Below, piece by piece: positions 34,661-45,871 of a DNA stretch of 64,000 bases. Numbering within the stretch: position 1 is the first letter of the stretch; each line of letters opens with the position of its first letter. The stretch comes from Lotus japonicus (taxonomy: Eukaryota; Streptophyta; Magnoliopsida; Fabales; Fabaceae), in contig NC_080043.1 of NCBI RefSeq assembly GCF_012489685.1, positions 14,812,223 through 14,876,222 on the forward strand, given 5' to 3'. Under the pieces are notes generated by a model. That model saw only the letters and a program-made list of their open reading frames with translations. It was not told the DNA's origin and searched no databases. The position numbers were made by a program, and so were the translations under genes.

Positions 34661-35317
34661 AAAAAAATCTTTACTAGGGATGAAAATGCTTCATCGATTA
34701 AAAAAATTAATTTTTACTTTCTCGCGCTCTTCTTGATAATATAATAGAACTCATTTAATTACCATATCTTTTTAAATAATATGATTTAAATATAAAACCT
34801 TAAATCCTATTTTCATAATAAGTGATTTTATAAATCAATAAAATAATCATAACTACTATATTAAAATTAGAAAAATTAAATGTTGAACATATAAAATTAT
34901 CTAATCACAATTATAATTATTAATAATTATTCAATAAAAATATATAATTACTTTTTACATATACATATTTATAAATAGAAATTCAAAACATTTAGACACT
35001 TCTAGATAATCTCAGAGTCTAGGTGTTTTCATTCAAAAATAATATAATACATGTTTATATAACACATTTAAATGCATGTAACATTACAAATATATAATCC
35101 ATGTTTACTATCTATATATGTGTTTCTCTATATAATATACAAATATTCTTATGAAATGTATACTTTTGTATTGATATATTTAGTAAATTAACAATATGAG
35201 AATATTACTATATTTTTTATTTCAAAAAATTCCTATTAATGAATTAATTTTTTTAAAATAACTTATGCTTATGTAGTATAAGAAAGTAAGTTAATGTCAT
35301 GATTTATTCTTTGTTGG
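34661..35317. other. Very AT-rich intergenic DNA
   Basis: No gene or clear repeat structure is visible. Confidence 0.5.
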
Positions 35318-35426
35318 GGTGCAATCAATGACGGAACTAGAAAAATATTGAGGGGCCCATATAAATAAGATCTCAATACATGTATATACACATTAAAAAA
35401 AATAGACTAATTTATATGAATGCATA

Positions 35427-35660
35427 TTAAAATTTATTATTCTTTTCGTAAGGTTTAAAAGTGGCATACGAATGCCATTCTAACCATTTGTCAACTTCAG
35501 CAAGAACCTTGCTTGATGTGGTCTTCTTGTCTTCCTCCCTGACACTATATGTATCTTCCAAAACAGGGTGCACAATCAACTCAAGACTGTAACTTTTAAT
35601 GACAGGAGTAACATCTTTTGTACAGAATACAAGGGACAAATCAGCACCGACAACCTCCAA
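35427..35660 (-). pseudogene. NAD(P)HX dehydratase fragment, downstream frame
   Basis: Minus-strand translation reads [20 protein letters not shown] and [19 protein letters not shown], then VLAEVDKW. This matches ATP-dependent (S)-NAD(P)H-hydrate dehydratase (carbohydrate-kinase-like fold), the enzyme that repairs hydrated NADPH in plastid, mitochondrion and cytosol. It is out of frame with the preceding piece: about 16 residues are missing between AVIGGC and GADLS. The frame then diverges into unrelated residues before the element end, so no catalytic domain is complete. Confidence 0.85.
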
Positions 35661-36339
35661 TCACAGCTAATTTTCCTGCTTGACCTTTATGTCTGCTAGA
35701 ATCAAGGGCAGGAATAATTGCTCGAATAATGCTCACAACATCAGCCTCTATGCCTTGCATATTTTCAGAATGGTTTTGATGATGAATGCCACTTCCCATA
35801 GATCGAATCAAAAGTGTTTGCCTTCTGGCAACAGAGACAGTCCAAGGGGTGACAAGCTGGTCCTCGGTGGCACAATCCTTGTTGTAGACATCCTCAACAC
35901 CACCGCTGACGATGGATCTTGGACTGATGACTACCGATGAAGAAGGCGCATCAGGCGCAGGCATGCAATTGTTCTTCTTCTTAGTCCGGTATGTTTCATT
36001 GTGTTTCTGGCTTTGGGATCGGTGATCTTCACATAATTTCCTGTCTGCCACATGCTTTTTTGAACATCTCCATTTTCCACGCGCTCTACTGCACCGGTTC
36101 TTTGAAGGTTGACCAACAATAGCTGCTTGAACCTCCGAATCAATTTGATTGATTATACCACCTTCACCATCAATTTCAGCTTCAGCTTGAGGAGATGATT
36201 CAGTTGAAGGTTGAGGTTCTTGAGCAACAATGGTGAGATTACCCGATTGAACCTTCGAATCAATTTTATTGATTAAATCACCTTCAGCTTTAGCAGTTTC
36301 AGCCTGAGTAGATGATGGGGAACTTGAATTGGAAGCCAT
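35641..36339 (-). CDS. Chimeric ORF: WRC-like zinc finger fused to the NAD(P)HX dehydratase N-terminus
   Basis: The 232-aa ORF starts [10 protein letters not shown]. Residues 20-35 and 60-75 are a degenerate duplication ([12 protein letters not shown] / [12 protein letters not shown]). Residues 82-106 ([11 protein letters not shown], then C and H) form a Cys-x8-Cys-x10-Cys-x2-His finger. It is close to the WRC motif of GRF-type regulators and JMJ25-like demethylases but one residue shorter in the first loop. A basic stretch follows (RTKKKN). The last ~63 residues ([11 protein letters not shown] ... [11 protein letters not shown] ... [14 protein letters not shown]) match the transit-peptide region and start of NAD(P)HX dehydratase. 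The ORF ends at a deletion junction. It lies wholly within the hAT element. Expression is unknown; it could be an inert captured chimera or a new nuclear protein. Confidence 0.7.
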   Translation of the reverse strand: MASNSSSPSSTQAETAKAEGDLINKIDSKVQSGNLTIVAQEPQPSTESSPQAEAEIDGEGGIINQIDSEVQAAIVGQPSKNRCSRARGKWRCSKKHVADRKLCEDHRSQSQKHNETYRTKKKNNCMPAPDAPSSSVVISPRSIVSGGVEDVYNKDCATEDQLVTPWTVSVARRQTLLIRSMGSGIHHQNHSENMQGIEADVVSIIRAIIPALDSSRHKGQAGKLAVIGGCRC

Positions 36340-36931
36340 GGAAGAGGAAGAAAATGAACGAGAGGACCAGTTTAGATTTATTATAAATTGTATTAATACT
36401 TTTTTTAGAAGTAAATACATTCCCAACATATGAAAATACAAAAAACACAACATCTGAAAACAAAACATAAACTCTTGCACATTTTAACACTTCTACATCA
36501 ACACTACTCTATTTTTTCATGTATTTTGATTGATTTATACAACGTTCACAGCAGGCATCTGGTGAGGAAAAAGATGGAGCAGGTAGGCAATCTATCTGAT
36601 GAGGAAGGATGTTCACACGTGGGGTATAACTACGTTGGGATTAAGCAATGACATGTCTACGACTTTGAACTTGGAAATCCATACTTTTTTTTGTACAAGT
36701 GTCTATATTGTGACTTGACAATGCATTTTTTTTGTATTAGTGATTGTCTATTCCTGCTTGACTTAACAATATCCAGGCTACACATGTGTATATGACGTCA
36801 CATTCACTGTTTAATGAGGCTCACTTTATATTGGTGCTTTAAAAAAATTTACTACTACAAAAAAAACTTTGAAATATTTTCAGGGGGCCATGAGGGCTAT
36901 GTCCCTTCATAGTTCCACCACTGGGTGCAAT

Positions 36932-39179
36932 GGGATAGGTTGATGGAAATGTCAGTGAAGTCAGTAATGGATGTTGAGCTAGGAGAGGCTAATGCAGACA
37001 GTGATCCTGAAGAGTTGTAGGAAGCTTCCACCTCTAGGTAAGACACTCCAAACCCCAGAACTGCTAAAATGAAGCTTCAGAAGAAGAGGTTGAAGTCCTC
37101 CAATCCAAGAAAGAGAAGGTCACTTCGATGAGATTGATGTAGGTTGGTACACAGTGATAACATATACAACTATATGACATGAAGTGATTAGATGACAACA
37201 TAGAAGTGATGACATGTCTATTATTCTCTATACTTGACTTGACAAGTGTCTACTTTGTAACAATTCTCCATGCTAGACAAATGACTCTAGACAATATTTA
37301 TTTTTTTGTAGAATGAATCGTCTAAATGGTCCCTGAAACTGTAGGGGTCGGGCTCTTTTGTCCCCGAACTTCAGAAATGGTTCCAAAAACCCCTGAAATT
37401 GCATTCGTCGTTCATATGAGTCCTTATCTCAAATTTTCTTTCGTCCCTGGAATAGGGGCGGGGCGGTGACACAATTTCAAGATGGGGCCCAAAATCTAAA
37501 AGACTATGTACATGTTTGGGTACACGCAACAACATTGTCGTGAAGGAAAAACCGCGTCATAGGTCATTCTCATTGGCCATTTTCTCCATCAATGGAAGCA
37601 AGGCGACATTCGCGATTACATCCTCCAATTTATATGACAAGTGAAAGAGTCCTTAGATATGGTCTTCGTCATTGGCCTCTCGGATGTCAATTTCCATAGA
37701 CATCATCATCTTGAGAGACTCCTAAAGTTTCAACAGTGAGTTGGGATGGTGAATCTCTGTCAATCGTTGTGCGAGGGCGTGGGTTTTCAATTGGAAAAAA
37801 TGAAAGTTAAAGATAAAAAGAGGGATGAGTGGGTGGGGTGTTAGTGGTACTAACCCAATAGTACGTGGAGACTTGCTAGGGGGACTATGAAAAATATTAT
37901 AAAGCACTGTTATGAAAATATTAAATAATGGAGATGATATGTCTCTTGGACCGTTAGGACTAAAAAATAGTCAAAATATGTTGCTTAGACCATCAGGATG
38001 TGTATGAAAATTTTAAATAATGGAGAGGGATGCGTATTCTTCATCTTTAACCTATTTTCATTTTCACGAACCTTAAAGAGGATAGAAGAGAGAAGAGCTT
38101 AGTCTGAAGCGAAGAAGAGGAGGAGAAACTACCGTTGAAGTGAAGTGAAGTGAAGTGAAGACTGAGAAGCCACATCAAGGTCGTACCATAAGGCAAGCAA
38201 CCCAAACTTCGTTTGGGAGCATTGTGAGTGATGACTATGTTCGAAGAAGACTGGTTTGTGATTGTGGTGTTGAAGCTCCGTTGAAGACCTCATAGACGAA
38301 GGAGAATTTTGGTCAGAGGTTCTTTGGTTATGGGGAGTATCAAGTGAAGTGAAATCTCTAACGTTGAAGCTTGTGAATTGTTTCCAATGTCTGATTTTGA
38401 ATCCTTATTTTTGATTTGAGAATTTTTTCAAGGTTTGGAAATTTTTTCATGGTAAGAGAAGGAAGTGCGATTTTTCCAATGGTATGATGGGGAATGCAAT
38501 CCACGTGAAAAGAAAATTATTTCTGGGTGGCTTGCTTAAGTTGAAAGCATGAAGAAGAGGAATGCAGTTAGGGGGCTTTATTTTGGCTTTGTGATTGTGT
38601 AATGGTCATTGTAATTGTATGTCCTGCAGTCAAAAACACTTTTACTCTTTCTTATTTTAATTGAATTAAAAGCTTATTTTCTGATTTGACGACTCATCAT
38701 TGGACATATCTATAAAAAATGTTTACACCGACGCTGCATTACTATTAAATTCTTAGATTTAAGTTTTTAATTTTTTATTTACAAAGTTTCAAATAAAATA
38801 GAGTTTCTTATTAAAGGAAAATTTTGATGCATTATTGGTGTAAATTTTATATACACGTGCATTCAATTGATTTATACCACATCAACAATCAACAATCGTT
38901 GGTCCTACATAGCATAGCATTATTTTTTTTTGAACATGGCATAGTATGATTGATAGTAGGTGTACAACTTTTTACTCAGACAACTTATGAAAATTAAACT
39001 CTACTTATTAAATGAGGATCTCATTAGTTCAAAATTTTCTTTGAAACGCTACTTAATTTAAATATCATTTTCTTACTTTTTCCATAATAATTTAATTAAC
39101 TTCTTTTATTATTTTTAATTATCAGCACTTTAATTTACTTGATTAATATGGTTAGACTTTAGAGTCAGTATTAGCTGAT
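36932..39179. other. Intergenic DNA without a recognisable gene
   Basis: Position 37320-37460 resembles a decayed Mutator-like end (aatggtccctgaaactg wording). A (gaagt)n run occurs at 38137-38160. Positions 38060-38640 are purine-rich and look like an old transposon or UTR-like sequence, with no reading frame I can support. Confidence 0.45.
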
Positions 39180-39386
39180 TGTTAAGAATAAGTGTGACCA
39201 GAACAAGTATATAGAGGAGAAGAGGTAGAGAGAAGCAAGAGTCTAGAGAGAAGAGAGCAAAAGAAGAGAGAATAATGTGAATGTGGATCGGTTGCTTGAT
39301 GCAACCTCCTATATATTTATAGCATTAGACAATGGGCCAAGTATAGAGTACATGAGCTTGGCCCAATGGTCATCCTATTCATAACA
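39180..39386 (-). repeat. 3' LTR of the Copia element
   Basis: This nearly matches 43024-43230. It contains tatatttata (TATA-like) and has TG...CA ends. Confidence 0.9.
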
Positions 39387-39585
39387 CTCCCCGTGGATGA
39401 CCATCTCTTAAGAATGTGTCTCATTAAAACCTTACTAGGAAAAACCCAGTGGGATAAAAACCTAGTGAAGGAAAAAGAGTGCATCATTCTCTAGCTCGTC
39501 TTTGTACATTGCCTCATTAAAAACCCTACCATGAAAACCCAATGGGAAGAAAAACATGGTTAAGGAAAAAAGAGTACAATGCATT

Positions 39586-39903
39586 TTAATTGAGATCTTT
39601 CAGCATACAAACTCTGATATTTCGCACAAGCTTTTCAAATTTCGTTGTTGGAAGAGCCTTCATAAATAAGTCTGTCAAATTATCACTTGAACGAATTTGT
39701 TGAATGTTTATGTCACCATTCTTTTGTAGATCATGAGTGAAGAAGAGTTTCGGTGATATGTGCTTTTTTCTATCTCCCTTGATGTATCCTTCTTTAGCCT
39801 TGTGTGTCTGCAAGGTGATGGATGAATCTCCGATGTAGAATTTCTCATATTCAAATTTTGACAATGAAACGGAACCGATTAAAAGCATGTTCCATGTTGT
39901 CAA
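39586..39903 (-). pseudogene. C-terminal remnant of Copia pol (RNase H end)
   Basis: KHISPKLFFTHDLQKNGDIN followed by IRSSDNLTDLFMKALPTTKF is the characteristic last segment of Copia RNase H. Reverse transcriptase, integrase, protease and gag are not readable upstream. Confidence 0.9.
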
Positions 39904-41464
39904 TCAATGACCAATTCATAACCAAACAACTATGTAATATCCTTTTACACCTTTGGTGTACAGACTTTCAAGTCCAAAGACTCTTATATTTTTACAAATG
40001 AATTGCTTCTTTATTATGTGTTCAATATTCTCGCACTTATAATATTGAGCGCTACTTATCTGTCGACAATTTTTCGAGTTCTTGGTTCCTTATTTCAACT
40101 TGTAGATATATAATCGATTGAGATCTCTTTGTATCAATAATCACAGGTACCCGAAACCTCTTCAAGAGGTTTAAATAGTTTTCGTAATCTCTACAATTTT
40201 CATGATAATTTTCCTCATATCAAGACCATCTTCCTTCTCTAAGATTTATCTTTGGAACCAAGTTTAGGCATATCTTAGCCTAATAAAATTTTAATAGAGA
40301 AGGACATTTGCAGCATAAAAGAATCTAGAAATTCCTTTAGGAATCTAGAAATTCCTTTTAGGTCAGAGAATGCTTCCTTTGAACTGCAGGTTCATATTGT
40401 TGTGTGCGAATATATATATGCATTCAAAACAAATTTTCTGAGCTGCGTAGTTTTTCTCTCCCCCTAATGCCGAGAAATAACGATAAGTAAGATATGCAAT
40501 ATCTTCTGACAATAGCTCAAATTCATAGCATAATCTCAGCTTTCTTTTAATCTCATCTAAGTGTTGTCTGCTGGACAACGAAGAACACATAGCATAAAAA
40601 TTTCTTAGATGAGAAATATTAGGTTCCTAACAATGAACCAATTGCAACGGAGAGAATTATAATGACTCATTGGCTTGATGCATATAGATGTTGCTACTAG
40701 CAACATCACATGTTCAAAAAATAAGGACATTTGTTCTCTTAATGATTGTCTAGCTATAAATAAGAAGCATTTAACTAAATATCATTGCCAGATCATTTTA
40801 TATATGAACATGTGCAACTCAACATTCAAAATCATGTCACATACCAACTTGATCAAGGTTGGAAATTTTACTCTATCAAGGTTGATGCATCGATTAACAT
40901 TGTATATGTGCACATGTATCACATCAAATATATTCAAGAATAACAGGGAATTCAAAACCCTCTATTTTGCCACATTTTAATTTTGGCATTGAGAACAACA
41001 TCTGAGAATCATTATACTGAAGAATCTTATGCTCTTTCATGAGTGCTTATATGAATTCATAGACTTTCGCATCATAAGACTCGGCATGGTCTAATCGGTC
41101 ATATGCCAATCACAATCACTTCTTCCATATGAAGAACTTCGCTAATCAAAATATGCTTCAATATTTCAAAGAATATTTTCTCGCATTTTGAATCCTTTAG
41201 GGATTTTCACATTTTATCATATTTTCATACTTTGATACCAGTGGTTGGGGGAAAAAGGAGAGCTCATAGTAGGAGAGTCTCTAAATCACACTTGAATCCT
41301 GAACTTCATCCCCCTCAAGTATGAGTTTCTACCACATTACCATAAACATTTGTTTGAGATTTTATCTGCCTCTTCTGGAGAGTCATCATACAATATCATT
41401 GCACGTCCTTCAGGGACAATTAATCATGCTTTCATAGCATATAACATATCACAACCTTTGTTAT

Positions 41465-41810
41465 TTCATACGAAATATTTGCTTCAGGAAATATATAAAT
41501 TGATCTAAAGCGCTTTTGCTATGGAGAACTTGTTGATGAAATATTTACTTCAGGAAATATCTCAATCACAATAATATATAAATTGATCTAAAGCGCTTTT
41601 GCTATGGAGAACTTGTTGATGAAATATTTACTTCAGGAAATATCTCAATCACAATCATACCTAAAATTGATTCAAAATGCTTTTGCAATGAAGAACTTGT
41701 TGATGAAATATTTACTTCAGAAAATATCTTAATCATAATCATACATAAAATTGATCCAAAACGCTCTTACACTGGAGAACACGTTAATGAAATATTTACT
41801 TTTAAAAAAT
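41465..41810. repeat. Tandem repeat of ~83-bp units inside the Copia element
   Basis: About four diverging units begin gaaatatttacttcaggaaa and end gagaacttgttgat (starts near 41470, 41539, 41622 and 41705, with a partial fifth unit). The first unit is shorter by an internal deletion. Confidence 0.85.
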
Positions 41811-42544
41811 ATCAAAATCACCAAAATAGATCAGAAATATAAATAAATAATTAGTTACAGTATAATAAAAGGAAATAGAAGAAGAAAAATAAATAATCTT
41901 AACGAAAAAAAAAAAATCCGCTAATGATTCATCAATGGCGAATAATGACTAAAAAAAATCAATCTCATTTAATGCCATTAAAAAACAAGGTTAATACTAA
42001 TGATTGACAACGGCTAATTAAAAAGTGAATAAACGTTTTTTTTTTCTTAACACAGTAAAGCAACGGTTTTTTTTGGAATGCACAGTAAAGCAACGGTTAA
42101 TACTAATGCCATTAATATCAATAATCGTTTTGAAAGAGGAGAAAAAAAAAAAACAAGCCCCTAAATTAAGCATTTTTTCATACAAATTAATAATACTTTA
42201 TTATAGTGGAAAGTCAAACACCAAAGTTGGGACAATAACATAATATACGCATGGCCCATAAATGGAAGAAATATCATTCATCAAACCTAATGACGTTGGG
42301 TAATTGATAACCAAGAAAGAAAGAAAAAAAAAATCAAAACTGGAAATGAGTGAATCAGGAAACTATAGCCATAACGGAGCAAAAATCAGTATTACTTGGT
42401 TGAGCAAAACTCAGTATATTCCAACCCTTATCCAAGCCACCTTATTAATGGACCAACAAAGTAAATCTTTTCATGCATTGCACGAAATGCAACTATAGCC
42501 ATAACACATAGTTATACTTTCACAATTTCTTTTGTAGAACATAT

Positions 42545-42895
42545 TCCATGTTTATTTGTGTTTGAATCTTCTGAATTCAAATCTAGAATATATCATATTA
42601 TGGATCTTCTGAAACCATATGTAAATTATGATATGAATCTTCTGGATCCATAAAGAGAGTACATCATACTATGGTTCTTCTGAACTCAGTTTATGAATTT
42701 CCAGGATTCATATCCATATTTTAAGAGTTAACTACGGTACTTCTGGATACGTTGACTATGAATCTTCAGGATTCATCTTAAAAATTTGTATGTCATAAAT
42801 CTATCACGATTTATCTTAAAAAATCTTATTCCATGAATCTTCAAGATTCATCTTAAAAACTTGTATCCCATAAATCTTCAGGATTCATCTTCAAA
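42545..42895. repeat. Degenerate short tandem repeats in the Copia leader
   Basis: The wording aatcttctggatccat / cttcaggattcatctt recurs roughly every 30-50 bp, about eight times, on the leader side of the element near the right LTR. Confidence 0.75.
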
Positions 42896-43023
42896 AGAAG
42901 AAGGAAGAAGAAGAAAAAAAAAATTATATAATATTATAACCTTCCACATGGGTGTGGTACCTACTCGCTTAAAAGAGAAGAGGAAGAGCTTAGAGTTATG
43001 GAGAGACTATCGTGCTGGTAACG

Positions 43024-43230
43024 TGTTAAGAATAAGTGGGACCAGAACAAGTATATAGAGGAGAAGATGTAGAGAGAAGCAAGAGTCTAGAGAGAAGAGA
43101 GCAAAAGAAGAGAGAATAATGTGAATGTGGATCGATTGCTTGATGCAACCTCCTCTATATTTATAGCATTAGACAATGGGCCAAGTATAGAGTACATGGG
43201 CTTGGCCCAATGATCATCCTATTCATAACA
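43024..43230 (-). repeat. 5' LTR of the Copia element
   Basis: This is the partner of 39180-39386 and lies next to the leader motif on the minus strand. Confidence 0.9.
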
Positions 43231-43239
43231 CTTATAAGT

Positions 43240-43626
43240 TTTTTTTTCCTTCGAAATCCAAATATATAGATATTAGATAGGGAGCAAGTAAGCAAGAGAG
43301 ACTCTGACCCAAAACCAAAAAACGAATACAAAGACCTAGCAAAAACATGTCAATCAAGGGGAAAAAAGAAAATAAAAAACCTTAACAGTCCAAAGGAAGA
43401 CAACCCCTAACCTTTGAGGAAAAACAAACCTTAATCCAAAGAGTCTAAAACTAAACGCTTGTACAAAAATCAAAACCAAAAAACAAAAGAAAGAACACCT
43501 TAATGCTCAAAGCAGCACAACTCTGCCAATTCCATTTTAAAATCTCGGATAGTTTCCTTGTCGCTTTCATTTAAATTCAACCTACAAACTTACCAACAAG
43601 TCACGTCTTCTTGACCCGTATAAAAT
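43240..43626. other. Short intergenic stretch
   Basis: A-rich DNA without a recognisable gene or repeat. Confidence 0.4.
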
Positions 43627-43668
43627 AACCACATCATGGGCGTATCCAGGATTTTCTTATTGTGGGGG

Positions 43669-44489
43669 TGTTAACCCAAAATTTGGCTCCAGACTTGTCG
43701 ACACAAGCTAGTCGAGAACTGGTTTAGGAAAAGCTAGAAAAGCACAAGTTAAGTTGATGGCAGAATTCGACGAATGTGGTGTTAAAAGCAGTTACTAGAA
43801 AAGCGGGCAATTGGCACGTGCGTGTACCCACGTTGTAACGCTGCAACAGAAACAGTTAGAAGAGCGTATCTCCACCCACGATGGCCACCCACGATGTAGG
43901 CAAACGGTTAAGGTGCGCCCTTCCCACCACGACACACAGAGCTTCCGGAGCAAGTAAAGAGATCGTGGGAAGGGTCAAGCCCACTAATCCATCCAGCAAA
44001 GGAAAAACCGCCAAGGACATGTGAGACAATGGAGCACTATAAATAGAAGAAGCTCATTCAGAAAAAGGGTTCCCAACTCAACTCCAAAAACTCACTAGAA
44101 AGCTCATATGTCCGCATCAAAGAGACTCCACGAGCCTAACGTGATCATGAAGGAGTATGTTGCAGAACCAGCCATTTACAATTCCTGCATTTAATGCTTT
44201 AAACTTGTTGTTTTGTCCATTTGAATTTCTGTCGATTTCCTTTACTTGATGTAATTTTCAGTTTTTCGACTTTCTTTGTGTACTTTGCCTTTTGTTTAAT
44301 GAAATTCAGTTCCCAGAACTCTTGAATATTTGTTTTAAGTTACGAACTCAACCTTTGACATTTGTTTGTCGAGAATCACGTTTCACACACAACACTTTGA
44401 CAAGACGTTTTCCCAAAAGAACCCCTTACTCTTAAACTTTTTCCAGTCGAATTTGGAGAATGTTTGTTTACCAAATATCACCGTAAACA
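43669..44489 (+). repeat. Gypsy solo LTR with perfect TSD
   Basis: The 821-bp sequence begins TGTTAACCC and ends GTAAACA. The 5-bp duplication GGGGG flanks it (43664-43668 and 44490-44494). cactataaatag at about 44036 is its TATA region. Its 3' half (cacacaacactttgacaagacg, then tgtttgtttacca) matches the LTR at 55162-55920 read on the minus strand, so both belong to one family. Confidence 0.92.
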
Positions 44490-44576
44490 GGGGGCGAAAT
44501 ATAAGACTAAAAAAATCTTCATTGAATATTATATAAACTTTAAATTATAAAAGATTATTTAAATACAACTCTTCGT

Positions 44577-45264
44577 TTATTTCATAGTATTAAATTTATC
44601 TATTATTGCATCAACATATATTTTTTCAGCAATTTCTCTCTCGATATATACAACTAATAAATTTCTGAGAAAATCATCTTCAATTTTGTTGCAAAGCCGA
44701 AGTCTTAACAACTTTCATTGCATAAAAAGATCGTTCTGTAGATGCTGTTGAAACAGGGAATGCCAAAACAAGACGTATCAATCTATCAACAAGTGAGAAT
44801 ATTGTTGTTTTTTCAGTTTCAACTAACTTCTGGTAAAACTCGGATAAACTGGAATTTTTTCCTAAATTAGGATTTCGGAAAATATCTGAATGATAATGTC
44901 TTAGTTGGAACGACAAATTTCTCTTTTCTAGCTCGGAAAAATCATCTACATGAAATTTCTCAACAAGCTTATAGATTTTCTTATTACCAAATGATTTAAA
45001 ATTTTCCTTAGAATCTAAAGCTGAACTAAGTATGAGAAGTTCCGCTGCCTCTACATTAAGTCTTCTATTTAATTCAGATAGTTCCAAATCAATTGCAGAA
45101 TAAAATACATATATCTTATAATGATGTTCCATATTTCCATCTTGTTTCTTATGACGACCATTACCCATAAAATAAAGGGTTTTAATGTCAAGAACTTCAA
45201 CTTGATGAGCATCACAAAATGTTAGAACATCTTCTATATAAAAAAACCTATAGTCGGTGAACAT
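44577..45264 (-). pseudogene. hAT transposase C-terminal remnant (ZMYM1/TTF-type)
   Basis: The minus-strand frame reads LDIKTLYFMGNGRHKK, LNRRLNVEAAELLILSSALD and LVLAFPVSTASTERSFYAMK. The last is the hAT dimerisation (C-terminal) motif used for transposase oligomerisation. A frameshift at about 44690 moves the ending (DDFLRNLLVVYIEREIAEK) into another frame, with a stop at 44577-44579. The BED/TTF zinc finger and catalytic N-terminal part are absent. It is a relic, not a domesticated gene. Confidence 0.85.
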
Positions 45265-45320
45265 TTCAAAATTCTTGGGGAGGGCGATGGCCCCTACCTA
45301 GATACGCGCCTGACCACCAA

Positions 45321-45871
45321 AGCATTAACTGAACCAGAGCCACCCACCATACAGGCCATGATTAAGCTTATAAGTTTGTTTGAATAAAATAGTTATTTAT
45401 TAAATGAGATAATCTCATTAGCCAATAGTACTGTTTTTTTTCTTCGGAAAAGACCACAGAACTGTTTAGAAATAATTATTTTTGCCACAAAAATAATAAT
45501 TATTTCAATTTTTCTTTTAAAAATAATTATTTCGAATTTAATATAAAATGAAAACGAACACTTTAATGATTTTATAACTCTAAATTTTTTCATGTTGAAA
45601 AATTCATTCATACTATCTCAATTCATTTCCTAAATATATTGTAAAGTTCGTATAAAATAAACAAATAATATTAAAAAAAAATTAGATGACATAATTTCAA
45701 TATATTAATTCATGGAATGGTCAAATCTAGTTAAATTTTGACTGAGAATGGCAATTCTAGTTGGCCACTTCAGGTAGAATTTGATTCTGGGTTAAACAAT
45801 TTCTGGAATTTAATGATTCTGTTGTAATATTTTTGTTCTCACTGAATATTCAACCATAATAACTGGTACAA
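45321..45871. other. AT-rich spacer downstream of TAB2
   Basis: No gene is seen. The right end is probably the TAB2 3' UTR. Confidence 0.45.

Larger units (their letters stand above)
35326..36923 (-). mobile_element. hAT-type element carrying fused host gene fragments (Pack-hAT)
   Basis: The left end is caatgacggaactagaaa and the right end is the complement of cagtggtggaactatgaa, the widespread plant hAT terminus. A perfect 8-bp duplication, GGTGCAAT, flanks it (35318-35325 and 36924-36931), the hAT target size. There is no transposase. Most of the 1598 bp is minus-strand coding-like sequence from two unrelated genes. The intact TSD and readable ORF argue for a fairly recent mobilisation. 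Confidence 0.92.
39180..43230 (-). mobile_element. Decayed Copia LTR retrotransposon
   Basis: Two 207-bp LTRs (39180-39386 and 43024-43230) are about 97% alike by eye and both have TGTTA...TAACA ends. Flanking 5-mers are ctgat and cttat, a near duplication. On the minus strand, cgttaccagcacgat follows the right LTR, like the cgttatcagcacg motif of many plant Copia leaders. A purine-rich ccacggggag precedes the left LTR. Only the end of pol survives in the 3.6-kb interior; the rest is AT-rich with two tandem-repeat regions. It cannot be autonomous. Confidence 0.9.
43635..45312 (-). mobile_element. hAT element relic interrupted by a solo LTR
   Basis: The left end catgggcgtatccagg pairs with the complement of the right end (caggcgcgtatctagg). 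The minus strand encodes the C-terminal part of a hAT transposase. A clear 8-bp TSD was not found, so the exact ends have some uncertainty. Removing the nested solo LTR and one copy of its duplication leaves an element of about 0.85 kb, an internally deleted derivative. Confidence 0.75.

Noticed and set aside
40675..40980. 101-codon plus-strand frame inside the Copia element
   Set aside because: AT-rich chance frame antisense to the element, with no motif.
43635..45312. Domesticated hAT gene
   Set aside because: A frameshift, a missing N-terminal half and an inserted solo LTR show it is a relic.
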